Of a stretch of 64,000 nucleotides of DNA, positions 16,722-25,413 are shown piece after piece (position 1 is the first letter of the stretch; each line of letters begins with the position of its first letter). This DNA comes from Cellulomonas edaphi (lineage in GTDB: Bacteria > Actinomycetota > Actinomycetes > Actinomycetales > Cellulomonadaceae): NCBI RefSeq assembly GCF_030362815.1, contig NZ_JAUCGR010000004.1:54435-118434 (forward strand), given 5' to 3'. A program made the position numbers and the translations under genes. Below the pieces are notes generated by a model that was not told the DNA's origin, made no database searches, and worked only from the letters and a program-made list of their open reading frames with translations.

Positions 16722-17633
16722 CTAGACCGACGAAGCGGATGGGGCGGCGTGGGCACTCGCCGCGAGCAGCCGGGCGCGGAGCCCGGTCGACCGTGCCGCG
16801 TAGTCGCGCTGGAGCCGCACGTACTCGGCCTTGCCCTCGGGAGTCTCGATCCTGATCGGTGCGAGCCCGTACGACGAGAAGTCGTACGGGGATGCGGCCA
16901 TGTCGGTGCGGCGGATCTCGCGCGCCAGCTCGAAGCAGTCGAGCAGCAGCTCGCCGGGAACCAGCGGACCCAGCTTCGTGGCCCACTTGTAGCAGTCCAT
17001 CGCGGCGTGGAGGCAGCCGGGCTGCTCCATCTGGACCCGGTCCAGCTGGGTGGGCTGGAGCGTGTTCCGGTCGACCGCCTCGGGGGTGAAGAAGCGGAAG
17101 GCGTCGAAGTGCGAGCAGCGGATCTTGTGCGCCTCGACGACGGCGTCCGTCCCGGCCGAACCCAGCCGGAGCGGCAGGGGGTGGCGGTGCGCGTCGTCGG
17201 CCTCGCGGTAGACCATCGCCCATTCGTGCAGCCCGAAGCAGCCGGTGAACGGCTGCCGAGCGGAGGTCGCCGCCAAGAGGGCCGTGACGAACTGGACGGT
17301 GTCGGCGCGGTCCGCGAGGAAGGCCTCGACGTCGAGGGTCACCGCGCCGTCGTCGTCGGTGCGGTACCAGCGTCGGCCTCCCAGCGGTGACGGGCCCTCG
17401 GGGCCGGGCTCGAGCACGATGCCGGCGCCGGGGTGCCACACGCGCAGGGCGGCCGGCTTGGTGGGGTAGTACTCGAACAGGAAGTCCTCGACGGCGTGCC
17501 GCTCGCCGCGTGCGCGACGGGCGCGGTGCGCGGCGGTGAGCTCGTCGGCGCGCGCGGCGTGCTCGTCGGACGCCCGCACCCACGCGCGGGCGGGGAGCCG
17601 CGTAAGCGTGGGGGAGTCCGGCGCGATCGTCAC
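16722..17633 (-). CDS. Protein of the actinobacterial '3-methyladenine DNA glycosylase' annotation group
   Basis: A 303-residue cytosolic protein with HAVEDFLFEYYPTKPAALRV followed by WHPGAG, WAMVYREADDAHRHPLPLRL, and KIRCSHFDAFRFFTPEA. Proteins with these blocks are often labelled 3-methyladenine DNA glycosylase in actinobacterial genomes, but no helix-hairpin-helix or AAG signature is visible, so the enzymatic label is doubtful. The GTG at 17633 was chosen because TACCCT lies six bases upstream and the residues before it read through the divergent promoter region. Confidence 0.55.
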   Translation of the reverse strand: MTIAPDSPTLTRLPARAWVRASDEHAARADELTAAHRARRARGERHAVEDFLFEYYPTKPAALRVWHPGAGIVLEPGPEGPSPLGGRRWYRTDDDGAVTLDVEAFLADRADTVQFVTALLAATSARQPFTGCFGLHEWAMVYREADDAHRHPLPLRLGSAGTDAVVEAHKIRCSHFDAFRFFTPEAVDRNTLQPTQLDRVQMEQPGCLHAAMDCYKWATKLGPLVPGELLLDCFELAREIRRTDMAASPYDFSSYGLAPIRIETPEGKAEYVRLQRDYAARSTGLRARLLAASAHAAPSASSV

Positions 17634-17687
17634 CGGACCAGGGTAGGTCGCCTTGTCCGGCGGCCCGCACCCCGCCAGACTGCGACG

Positions 17688-18074
17688 ATGCTCGCCATCT
17701 GTCTCGTCCTCGCCTCCCTGGCCGCTTTGCTGCACGTGGTGTTCTTCGCGATGGAGTCGCTGCTGTTCGCACGGCCCGCGGTCCACGGCAGGTTCGGGAC
17801 ACGCACCGAGGATGTCGACGCGGTGCGGCCGTGGGCGTTCAACCAGGGTTTCTACAACCTGTTCCTCGCCGTCGGCACGCTCGTCGGCGTCGCGCTCGCA
17901 GCGGGCGCCGAGCGGACCACCGGTCTGGCGCTCGTGATCTTCGGGTGCGGCTCCATGGTCGCCGCGGCGCTCGTGCTGGTGGTCCCGAAGCCCGAGATGG
18001 CCCGTGCCGCGGCGGTGCAGGGCGTGGTGCCGGCCGTCGCCGTGCTGCTGGCCGTCCTCGAGCTGGCCACCTAG
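17688..18074 (+). CDS. DUF1304 membrane protein
   Basis: A 128-residue protein with four transmembrane segments. It contains HVVFFAMESLLFARPAV and AFNQGFYNLFLAVGTLVGV, the DUF1304 hallmark (NQG.YN..LA). Function unknown. The putative promoter TTGTCC, a 17-bp gap and CAGACT end six bases before the ATG. It is divergent from the glycosylase-like gene, 54 bp apart. Confidence 0.88.
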   Translation: MLAICLVLASLAALLHVVFFAMESLLFARPAVHGRFGTRTEDVDAVRPWAFNQGFYNLFLAVGTLVGVALAAGAERTTGLALVIFGCGSMVAAALVLVVPKPEMARAAAVQGVVPAVAVLLAVLELAT

Positions 18075-18113
18075 GGCAGCGGTCTCGCATCCCGGACGAA
18101 TACGTCCCGGGCC

Positions 18114-18144
18114 TTGAACAATGGGCTGTCCGAGCCCCTACAGT
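18114..18144 (+). promoter_or_regulatory. Promoter of the class I methyltransferase
   Basis: TTGAAC (18114-18119) and TACAGT (18139-18144) with a 19-bp gap; the -10 ends five bases before GTG 18150. The TTG of the -35 element could be mistaken for a start codon. Confidence 0.6.
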
Positions 18145-18149
18145 TCACT

Positions 18150-18977
18150 GTGAGCACCGACGCGGCCCCCGCCCAACGAGACGTCTACACCCATGGGCAC
18201 CACGAGTCCGTCCTGCGCTCCCACCGCTGGCGGACGGCCGAGAACTCCGCGGCGTACCTGCTGCCCCACCTGAGCGCCGGCCAGAGCCTGCTCGACGTGG
18301 GCTGCGGTCCGGGCACGGTGACCATCGACCTTGCGCAGCGGCTCGCGCCCGGCGAGGTGGTCGGCGTCGACACGTCGGCGGCGGTCATCGAGATCGCGCG
18401 TGCGGCGGCGAAGGATGCCGACGCGAACGTCACGTTCGACGTCGCCGACGCCTACCAGCTGCCCTTCGCGTCGGACTCGTTCGACGTGGTGCACGCGCAC
18501 CAGGTGCTGCAGCACCTCACCGACCCCGTCGCCGCGCTGCGCGAGATGCGGCGCGTGACCCGCCCGGGCGGGATCGTCGCCGTGCGCGACGCCGACTACG
18601 ACGGCATGACGTGGTTCCCCCCGTCGGACGGGCTGGACGAGTGGCTCGCGCTCTACCACGAGGTCACGCAGGCCAACGGCGCCGAGGCGGACGCGGGCCG
18701 GCGGCTCCTGTCCTGGGTGCGCGACGCCGGGTTCGACCCGGCGGGGATCGCGCCGAGCGCCGGCGTCTGGTGCTACGCGACGCCGGAGGACCGCGCGTGG
18801 TGGGCCGGCCTGTGGGCCGACCGGTCGGTCGCCTCCAGCTTCGCGGCCCAGGCCATCGAGCACGGGCTGGCCGACGAGGTGGGCCTGGAGCTGCTCGCCG
18901 ACGCCTGGCGCGAGTGGGGCAACCAGCCCGACGGCTGGTTCACCGTGCTGCACGGCGAGGTGCTCGCCCGCGCCTGA
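18150..18977 (+). CDS. Class I SAM-dependent methyltransferase
   Basis: A 275-residue UbiE/Methyltransf_11-type enzyme. Motif I is LLDVGCGPGTVTIDLA, the acidic ribose-binding residue is in VVGVDTSAAVI, and LPFASDSFDVVHAHQVLQHL holds motifs II/III. Substrate unknown; a small metabolite is likely. The start at 18150 was chosen because a promoter overlaps the upstream in-frame TTG. FAH follows 28 bp downstream with its own -10. Confidence 0.87.
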   Translation: MSTDAAPAQRDVYTHGHHESVLRSHRWRTAENSAAYLLPHLSAGQSLLDVGCGPGTVTIDLAQRLAPGEVVGVDTSAAVIEIARAAAKDADANVTFDVADAYQLPFASDSFDVVHAHQVLQHLTDPVAALREMRRVTRPGGIVAVRDADYDGMTWFPPSDGLDEWLALYHEVTQANGAEADAGRRLLSWVRDAGFDPAGIAPSAGVWCYATPEDRAWWAGLWADRSVASSFAAQAIEHGLADEVGLELLADAWREWGNQPDGWFTVLHGEVLARA

Positions 18978-19005
18978 CCCGGAAGGCCCGCACTAGGCTG
19001 CGGGC

Positions 19006-19791
19006 GTGCGCATCGCGAGATTCTCCACCGGCAACGATCCCCGCTACGCCCTCGTCGACGGCGAGCCCGGCCAGGAGGAGCTCGTCGTCGTGACGGGCGA
19101 CCCGCTCTACATGCCCGTGCAGCCCACGGGGGAGCGGATCAAGCTGGACCAGGACGACGTGCGCCTGCTCGCGCCCGTGATCCCGCGCTCGAAGATCATC
19201 GGCGTGGGACGCAACTACGCCGAGCACGCGGCCGAGCTGGGCAACGAGCTGCCCGCTGCGCCGCTGCTGTTCCTCAAGCCCAACACCTCCGTGATCGGCC
19301 CCGACGACCCGATCGTGCTGCCCTACTGGACCGAGCACGTGGACCACGAGGCCGAGCTCGCCGTGGTCATCGGCAAGGTCACCAAGGACGTGCCGGTGGA
19401 GCGCGCGCTCGACCACGTCTTCGGTTACACCGTCGCCAACGACGTGACCGCGCGCGACATCCAGCGCAGCGACGACCAGTGGACCCGCGCCAAGGGGTTC
19501 GACGGCTCGTGCCCCATCGGCCCGTGGATCGTTCCGGGGCTCGACGTCGACGACCTCGCCGTGCGCGCCCGCGTCAACGGCGAGACGCGCCAGGACGGCC
19601 GCACGTCCCAGATGGTCTTCGACGTGGCCTACCTCGTCTCGTACGTCTCCGAGGTGTTCACGCTGCTGCCCGGTGACGTCATCCTCACCGGCACCCCGGC
19701 CGGCGTGGGTCCCCTCGTGGACCGGGACGTCGTCGAGGTCGAGGTCGAGGAGATCGGCGTGCTGAGGAACCCGGTGCTGCGCCGCGCCTGA
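19006..19791 (+). CDS. Fumarylacetoacetate hydrolase family protein
   Basis: A 261-residue FAH-fold hydrolase/isomerase. IIGVGRNYAEHAAELG is the start of the catalytic domain; the metal ligands are in DHEAELAVVIGK and DVTARDIQ, and the C-terminus has GDVILTGTPAGVGPL. The family includes acylpyruvases and oxaloacetate decarboxylases as well as homoprotocatechuate-pathway isomerases, so the substrate is open. In actinobacteria this gene commonly lies directly upstream of gltX; here about 3.3 kb of nonulosonic acid genes separate them. TAGGCT lies six bases before the GTG. Confidence 0.9.
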   Translation: MRIARFSTGNDPRYALVDGEPGQEELVVVTGDPLYMPVQPTGERIKLDQDDVRLLAPVIPRSKIIGVGRNYAEHAAELGNELPAAPLLFLKPNTSVIGPDDPIVLPYWTEHVDHEAELAVVIGKVTKDVPVERALDHVFGYTVANDVTARDIQRSDDQWTRAKGFDGSCPIGPWIVPGLDVDDLAVRARVNGETRQDGRTSQMVFDVAYLVSYVSEVFTLLPGDVILTGTPAGVGPLVDRDVVEVEVEEIGVLRNPVLRRA

Positions 19792-19879
19792 GCGAGCCGC
19801 CACGGGAACGCGTTCGGGCGCGTCGTTCAGCCGTCGTTCACCCGGCGTACCGAGCGTTCGTCCGACCGGCGCCCCGGCG

Positions 19880-19910
19880 TCGACCGTGGGTCATCGCCCG
19901 TCGTTACGTT
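19880..19910 (+). promoter_or_regulatory. Putative promoter of the nonulosonic acid cassette
   Basis: TCGACC (19880-19885) and TACGTT (19905-19910), 19-bp gap; the -10 ends six bases before ATG 19917. The weak -35 makes this tentative, but the spacing to the start codon matches other leaderless genes here. Confidence 0.45.
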
Positions 19911-19916
19911 CGCGGC

Positions 19917-21155
19917 ATGTCAGGTTCCCGTCCGTCCGGCGAGTCGTCGCAGGCGGCTGCAGGCGTGCTCGTCGTCATCCCCGCGCGGGGTGGCTCCGTG
20001 GGCGTGCCGCTGAAGAACCTCGCGGACGTCGGTGGCAGCTCGCTCGTCGGGCGTGCCGTCGACGCCGCGCTCGCGGCTGAGGGCGTCACGCGGGTCGTCG
20101 TCTCGACGGACCACGCGGGCATCGCCGTCGAGGCGCGTCGCCACGGCGCCGAGGTCGTCGAGCGGCCCGCCGAGCTGTCGGGCGCGAGGGCCTCGTCCGA
20201 GTCGGCGGTGCTGCACGCGCTCGACGTGCTGGGCGAGGAGTTCGCCGTCACGGTCCTGCTGCAGTGCACCTCGCCGTTCGTCGACCCGGCGGACCTGGGC
20301 GCCGCCGTCGCGCGGGTCCGGGCCGACGAGGCCGACGTGGTCGTCGCGGTGGCGCCGACGCACGACTTCCAGTGGGTGCTCGCCGACGGTGACGTCAGGC
20401 CCGTGGGGCACACGCTCGACTACCGCCCGCGCCGCCAGGACCGCGCGCCGCACTTCCGCGAGACGGGCGCCTTCTACGTGATGCGCACCAGCGGCCTGCG
20501 CGAGGCCGGGACGCGGTTCTTCGGCCGGGTCGCGCTGCAGCCGGTCGACGAGCGCACCGCCATCGAGATCGACGAGCCGGCCGACCTCGAGGTCGCGCGA
20601 GCGCTCGCGGCACCGGCGGTCGCCGCGCTCGACGTCGACGCGCTGGTCACGGACTTCGACGGCGTGCACACCGACGACCACGCGTGGGTGGACGCCGCCG
20701 GCGTGGAGTCGGTCCGCGTGCACCGCGGCGACGGCATGGGCGTCGACCTGCTGCGCCGCGCGGAGGTGCCGCTGCTCATCCTGTCCACCGAGCGCAACCC
20801 CGTGGTGCGCGCGCGTGCCGACAAGCTCGGCGTGGACGTGCTGCACGGCATCGCGGACAAGGTCTCCGCGCTCGACGAGTGGATCGCCGTCAACCGCCTG
20901 GACCCCGGCCGGGTCGCCTACGTCGGCAACGACATCAACGACCTCGGCGCCATGGCCCGCGTCGGCTGGCCTGTGGCCGTCGCCGACGCCCACCCCCGTG
21001 TCCGAGCCGCCGCCCGCCTGGTCCTGGACCGGCGCGGCGGGGACGGCGCCGTCCGCGAGGTCTGCGACCGCATCGTCGCAGCGCGCACCACCACACGAAC
21101 GACCCGTCACGACCGCCCGGCCGTGACGACGACCCTGGAGGGATCACCCGCATGA
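19917..21155 (+). CDS. CMP-nonulosonate synthetase fused to a KdsC-like HAD phosphatase
   Basis: A 412-residue bifunctional protein. Residues about 17-235 are a NeuA-type cytidylyltransferase: VLVVIPARGGSVGVPLKN (nucleotide loop), QCTSPFVDP and FRETGAFYVM. Residues about 240-395 are a C0-type HAD phosphatase: DFDGVHTDD with the nucleophile Asp, LILSTERNPVV, HGIADKVSAL and YVGNDINDLGAM. Together these suggest CMP activation of a sialic-, Kdn- or legionaminic-like acid and removal of the 9-phosphate. The same fusion occurs in animal CMP-Neu5Ac synthetases and some bacteria. The stop overlaps the neuB-type ATG (ATGA). Exact sugar unknown. Confidence 0.85.
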   Translation: MSGSRPSGESSQAAAGVLVVIPARGGSVGVPLKNLADVGGSSLVGRAVDAALAAEGVTRVVVSTDHAGIAVEARRHGAEVVERPAELSGARASSESAVLHALDVLGEEFAVTVLLQCTSPFVDPADLGAAVARVRADEADVVVAVAPTHDFQWVLADGDVRPVGHTLDYRPRRQDRAPHFRETGAFYVMRTSGLREAGTRFFGRVALQPVDERTAIEIDEPADLEVARALAAPAVAALDVDALVTDFDGVHTDDHAWVDAAGVESVRVHRGDGMGVDLLRRAEVPLLILSTERNPVVRARADKLGVDVLHGIADKVSALDEWIAVNRLDPGRVAYVGNDINDLGAMARVGWPVAVADAHPRVRAAARLVLDRRGGDGAVREVCDRIVAARTTTRTTRHDRPAVTTTLEGSPA

Positions 21156-22051
21156 CCGCCACCGACGCCCGTACCGAGATCACGCCCGTCAGCATCGGCC
21201 AGCACCTGGTCGGCGACGGTCAGCCCGTGTACGTCATCGGCGAGATCGGCCTCAACCACAACGGCGACGTGGACATCGCGCGCCGGCTCATCGACGTGGC
21301 CGCAGACGCGGGCGCGCAGGCCGTCAAGTTCCAGAAGCGCACCCCGGAGATCAGCACGCCGGTCGACATGCGCGACAAGATCCGGCAGACGCCCTGGGGC
21401 GAGATGACCTACCTCGACTACCGCTACCGGGTGGAGTTCGACCGCGAGCAGTACCAGAAGGTCGCCCAGCACGCCGCCGAGCGCGGGCTGCAGTGGTTCG
21501 CCTCCCCGTGGGACGTGCCGTCGGTGCAGTTCCTGGAGGACCTCGACGTCCCCACGCACAAGGTCGCCTCGGCCTCGCTCACGGACACGGAGCTGCTGGG
21601 TGAGCTGGCCCGCACGGGCAAGCCGATCATCCTCTCGACGGGCATGTCCACGCTCGAGCAGATCGACGCCGCGGTGGAGATCCTGGGCACGGACAAGCTG
21701 GTGATCCTGCACGCCACGTCCACGTACCCGCTCCCGCCGGAGGAGGCCAACCTGCGCACCATCGACACCCTGCGCGAGCGGTACGGCGTCCCGGTGGGCT
21801 ACTCGGGCCACGAGCGCGGTCTGCAGATCTCGCTCGCCGCCGTCGCGCTGGGCGCGGTCGCCGTGGAGCGGCACATCACGCTCGACCGCACGATGTGGGG
21901 CTCGGACCAGGCCTCCTCCCTCGAGCCCGCCGGCCTGGAGCACCTGGTGCGAGACATCCGGATCCTGCAGGACGCGCTCGGCGACGGCGTCAAGCGCGTG
22001 ATGCCCGGCGAGCTGGCCCCGATGTCCCGCCTGCGTCGCGTGGGCGCCTGA
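21152..22051 (+). CDS. NeuB-type nonulosonic acid synthase without a SAF domain
   Basis: A 299-residue TIM-barrel synthase that condenses phosphoenolpyruvate with a hexose or hexosamine (phosphate). YVIGEIGLNHNGDVDIARRL is the NeuB signature; KFQKRTPE, LSTGMSTLEQI, HATSTYPLPPEEANL and VGYSGHERG carry PEP, metal and sugar ligands. It ends at MSRLRRVGA, about 40-50 residues short of standard NeuB, so the C-terminal antifreeze-like SAF domain, which in NeuB dimers caps the partner's active site, is absent. It is coupled to the preceding CMP synthetase and followed two bases later by the transferase gene. Confidence 0.88.
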   Translation: MTATDARTEITPVSIGQHLVGDGQPVYVIGEIGLNHNGDVDIARRLIDVAADAGAQAVKFQKRTPEISTPVDMRDKIRQTPWGEMTYLDYRYRVEFDREQYQKVAQHAAERGLQWFASPWDVPSVQFLEDLDVPTHKVASASLTDTELLGELARTGKPIILSTGMSTLEQIDAAVEILGTDKLVILHATSTYPLPPEEANLRTIDTLRERYGVPVGYSGHERGLQISLAAVALGAVAVERHITLDRTMWGSDQASSLEPAGLEHLVRDIRILQDALGDGVKRVMPGELAPMSRLRRVGA

Positions 22052-22053
22052 GC

Positions 22054-23100
22054 ATGGTCGCCGCGTCGAGCACCCCGGCGGCCGGCGGCGTCTCGGCGGC
22101 CGTCGTCGAGTCGCCCCTGCAGCTGCTGGGCGCCCTCGAGGCGCACGCGGCCGGCCTGGCCGGTGGGCGCACGCAGATCCGGGTTCGCTCCGGGGTCCCG
22201 GCGCTCGACGCGGCCGCGCGGACGCTCGACGCGGCGGGACTGCCCGACGGCGTCGAGATGCACCTGGGAGCCACCGCGCGCGACGTCGACGACGTGCCGC
22301 GCGGGGCGTGGCTGGTGGGTGACGCGTTCTCCGGTCAGTGGCAGGCGGCGTTCGTCCGCCGGCGCGCGCATGGCCGGGTCGTCCTGCTCGACGACGGCCT
22401 GGCCACGGTCACCCTGGCGCGCGCCCTCGTGGCCGGTGCGCCGGCGGTCCGGGCCAGCCGCCGCGCGGGCGGGCTCACGGGCAGGGCGCGCTACGCGCTC
22501 GGCGCCCTCGTGACCCGCCGGCTGCGCGCCCTGGCCGGAGCGGGGCGCCTGACGATGTTCACGGCGATGCCGCTCGACGTGCCGCTCACGACGGCCCTGC
22601 ACGGGCTCGGTGTCGACGTGGTCACGCACCGGTTCGCGTGGCTGGCCACCCAGCGGCCGCCGCTGGCACCCACCGAGCCCACCATCGTGGTGGGTTCCGG
22701 CCTGGTGGCCGACGGCTGGGTGCGGGCCGACCCGTACGTGGCCTGGGTGGAGAGCCTTGCGGAGTTCGGACCCGTCGCCTACCTCCCGCACCGTCGCTGC
22801 GACCCCGCGGTGGTGGCGCGGCTCGCCCAGCTCCCGGGCGTGCGCGTGGACGAGGCGGGGCTGCCGGTCGAGATGCGGCTGCGGGGCCTGCGGCCGCCGC
22901 AGCGTGTCGTGTGCCTGCCCTCGACCGCGTACGTGCTGCTGGACGCGCTGCACGCCTCCACGGGCGTCCGCATCCAGGCCCGCCCCGTGCCCGACGACTG
23001 GTGGACGGGCACGGCGGCGCCCGACGTGCGGGAGCACCTGTCGAGCGTCCTCGCGCTGCGGCCTGCGACCGGCCGTAGCCGCGCGCGAGCGGCGTCCTGA
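22054..23100 (+). CDS. Putative sialyltransferase-like glycosyltransferase
   Basis: A 348-residue soluble protein without a signal peptide. VVESPLQLLGALEAHAAG at the N-terminus resembles the start of GT52/polysialyltransferase-type GT-B enzymes, and VLLDDGLATV (about 112) fits their D/E-D/E-G motif. The later HP motif is represented only by YLPHRRCDP (about 244), with His but not the following Pro. C-terminal TTGV..LP-type elements are present as CLPSTAYVLLDAL. Its position directly after the synthase and CMP-synthetase genes suggests transfer of the CMP-activated sugar. The family assignment is by pattern, not alignment. Confidence 0.6.
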   Translation: MVAASSTPAAGGVSAAVVESPLQLLGALEAHAAGLAGGRTQIRVRSGVPALDAAARTLDAAGLPDGVEMHLGATARDVDDVPRGAWLVGDAFSGQWQAAFVRRRAHGRVVLLDDGLATVTLARALVAGAPAVRASRRAGGLTGRARYALGALVTRRLRALAGAGRLTMFTAMPLDVPLTTALHGLGVDVVTHRFAWLATQRPPLAPTEPTIVVGSGLVADGWVRADPYVAWVESLAEFGPVAYLPHRRCDPAVVARLAQLPGVRVDEAGLPVEMRLRGLRPPQRVVCLPSTAYVLLDALHASTGVRIQARPVPDDWWTGTAAPDVREHLSSVLALRPATGRSRARAAS

Positions 23101-23131
23101 GGCGCCCGTCCCGACCGCCTACCCTTGACCG

Positions 23132-24634
23132 GTGACCACCACCGCCTCGTCGTCCGTCCGCGTGCGCTTCTGCCCGTCCCCGACGGGCCTGCCGCACGTC
23201 GGCATGGTCCGCACCGCGCTGTTCAACTGGGCCTACGCCCGGCACACCGGGGGCACGTTCGTCTTCCGGGTCGAGGACACCGACGCGGCACGTGACTCCG
23301 AGGAGAGCTACCACCAGCTGCTCGACGCGCTGCGCTGGCTCGGGCTCGACTGGGACGAGGGCGTCGAGGTGGGCGGCCCGCACGCCCCCTACCGGCAGTC
23401 GCAGCGCCTGGACCTGTACGCCGACGTCACCCGCCGTCTGGTCGAGGCGGGCCACGCGTACGAGTCGTACTCCACGCCCGAGGAGATCGAGGCCCGCCAC
23501 CGGGCGGCGGGACGCGACCCCAAGCTGGGGTACGACGGGTTCGACCGCGACCTGAGCGACGAGCAGAAGCTGGCGTTCCGGGAGCAGGGCCGCGAGCCCG
23601 TGCTGCGGGTGCGCATGCCCGACGAGGACGTGACGTTCACGGACCTGGTGCGCGGTGACGTGACGTTCCGCGCCGGCTCGGTGCCCGACTTCGTCATCGT
23701 GCGGGGCAACGGCCAGCCCCTCTACACGCTGGTGAACCCGGTGGACGACGCGCTCATGGGCATCACGCACGTGCTGCGCGGGGAGGACCTGCTGTCCTCG
23801 ACGCCGCGCCAGGTGGTGCTCTACCGCGCGCTGCTCGACATCGGCGTCGCGACGGTCATGCCGCAGTTTGGCCACCTGCCCTACGTCATGGGCGAGGGAA
23901 ACAAGAAGCTCTCGAAGCGTGACCCCGAGTCGAACCTGTTCCTGCACCGCGAGCGCGGGTTCACGCCCGAGGGACTGCTCAACTACCTCTCGCTGCTCGG
24001 CTGGGGGCTGTCGGCGGACCGGGACGTGTTCTCGGTGGACGAGCTCGTCGCGGCGTTCGACGTCGCCGACGTCAACCCGAACCCCGCGCGCTTCGACCTC
24101 AAGAAGGCCGAGGCCATCAACGCCCAGCACGTGCGCATGCTCGCCGCCGACGACTTCCGCGACCGGCTGGTGCCCTACCTGCACGCGGCCGGACTGGTCC
24201 CCGCGGACTCGTTCGCGGACCTGTCCGCGCCGCACCAGGACCTCCTGACCGCGTCGGCGCCGCTCGTGCAGGAGCGCATGACGCTGCTGGGCGAGGTGGT
24301 CGGCATGCTCGGCTTCCTGTTCACGCCCGATGACGAGCTGACGGTGGCCGACGACGCGCGAGCGGCTCTGCGCGAGGAGTCCGCCGCCGTGCTGGATGCC
24401 GCCGCAGGCGTCCTCGCCGAGCTGCCCGAATTCACGACGGCCGCCACGCAGGAGGCCCTGCAGGTGGCGCTCGTCGACGAGGGCGGCCTGGCGATCAAGC
24501 CGCGGTTCGCCTACACGCCGCTGCGGGTCGCCGTGACCGGGCGTCGCGTCTCGCCGCCGCTGTTCGAGTCGATGGAGCTGCTCGGCCGCGAGTCGACCCT
24601 CGCACGGATCGCGGCGCTGCGCGCGACGCTGTGA
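23132..24634 (+). CDS. gltX: Glutamate-tRNA ligase
   Basis: A 500-residue class I aminoacyl-tRNA synthetase charging tRNA(Glu). [21 protein letters not shown] includes an HVGM variant of the HIGH motif, and [14 protein letters not shown] the KMSKS loop. The C-terminal helical anticodon-binding domain runs from about 330 to 500. TACCCT (23120-23125) is six bases before the GTG, giving gltX its own leaderless transcript despite the upstream sugar cassette. The stop overlaps the next gene start. Confidence 0.97.
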   Translation: MTTTASSSVRVRFCPSPTGLPHVGMVRTALFNWAYARHTGGTFVFRVEDTDAARDSEESYHQLLDALRWLGLDWDEGVEVGGPHAPYRQSQRLDLYADVTRRLVEAGHAYESYSTPEEIEARHRAAGRDPKLGYDGFDRDLSDEQKLAFREQGREPVLRVRMPDEDVTFTDLVRGDVTFRAGSVPDFVIVRGNGQPLYTLVNPVDDALMGITHVLRGEDLLSSTPRQVVLYRALLDIGVATVMPQFGHLPYVMGEGNKKLSKRDPESNLFLHRERGFTPEGLLNYLSLLGWGLSADRDVFSVDELVAAFDVADVNPNPARFDLKKAEAINAQHVRMLAADDFRDRLVPYLHAAGLVPADSFADLSAPHQDLLTASAPLVQERMTLLGEVVGMLGFLFTPDDELTVADDARAALREESAAVLDAAAGVLAELPEFTTAATQEALQVALVDEGGLAIKPRFAYTPLRVAVTGRRVSPPLFESMELLGRESTLARIAALRATL

Positions 24635-25413
24635 GCGCGGCCGCCTCCGCCGTCGACGGCGTGCTGTTCGACATCGACGACACCCTGGTCGCCACGCGCG
24701 AGGCCTTCGCGCACGCGCTGTCGGTGGTGGCCCGCCGCTTCCTGCCTTCGCTCGCGCCCGCGTCCGCGCGCGAGCGGGACGACGCGCTCGTGGCGATGTG
24801 GCGCGCGGACGTCAACGGCCATTACTCCGCCTACACGCGCGGCGACATCGGCTACGTCCAGCAGCGGATGGCGCGCGCGAACGAGCTGCACGCCGCGTTC
24901 GGCGGGCCCGTGCTCGACGAGGAGGGCTTCGCCGCGTGGGACGTGGTGTTCGACGGCGGCTTCCGGGACGCGTGGGCCGCGCACGACGACGCGGTCGAGG
25001 TGGTCGACTCCCTGCTCGCGGCCGGGCTCGCCGTGGGCGCGCTGTCCAACGCGGCGACCGCCTACCAGACGGAGAAGCTGGAGCGAGCGGGACTGCTGGC
25101 GACCGTGCCCATGCTCGTCGGGGTCGACACCCTGGGCTACGGCAAGCCGCACCCGGACGTCTTCCTCGAGGCGTGCCGCCGGCTGGGCACGGATCCCGCG
25201 CGCACGGCCTACGTGGGCGACGAGCTGGACGTGGACGCCGTCGCCGCGCGCGACGCGGGCCTGATGGGCATATGGCTGGACCGGCCCGACGGGCGCCGCC
25301 TCCCCGTCAGCGCCGAGACGATCGCCGCTGCCGACGTGCCGACGATCGTGTCGCTGCACGACCTGCCGGCGGTGCTGGGCCTCAGCGTCGCGTCGCCCGC
25401 CACGCGTAGGTGA
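24631..25413 (+). CDS. HAD-superfamily hydrolase
   Basis: A 260-residue HAD phosphatase. Motif I is [17 protein letters not shown], motif [10 protein letters not shown], motif [12 protein letters not shown] and motif [19 protein letters not shown], with a helical cap between I and II. The substrate is unknown; phosphoglycolate-like small phosphates are usual. The GTG overlaps the gltX stop (GTGA), so it is coupled to gltX, a common actinobacterial pairing. Its last 32 bp overlap the convergent methyltransferase. Confidence 0.88.
   Translation: MSAAASAVDGVLFDIDDTLVATREAFAHALSVVARRFLPSLAPASARERDDALVAMWRADVNGHYSAYTRGDIGYVQQRMARANELHAAFGGPVLDEEGFAAWDVVFDGGFRDAWAAHDDAVEVVDSLLAAGLAVGALSNAATAYQTEKLERAGLLATVPMLVGVDTLGYGKPHPDVFLEACRRLGTDPARTAYVGDELDVDAVAARDAGLMGIWLDRPDGRRLPVSAETIAAADVPTIVSLHDLPAVLGLSVASPATRR

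Noticed and set aside
16442..16756. A 104-residue minus-strand frame between the glycosylase-like gene and the PilZ gene
   Set aside because: No ribosome site, overlap with the end of another gene, and no recognisable motif.
18114..18149. Earlier TTG start for the methyltransferase
   Set aside because: The TTG is the beginning of a -35 element, and a -10 lies between it and GTG 18150.
19917..23100. Genomic island with foreign base composition
   Set aside because: By eye the GC content and codon choice of the cassette match neighbouring genes, and no integrase, tRNA or direct repeat flanks it; insertion is judged only from gene order.
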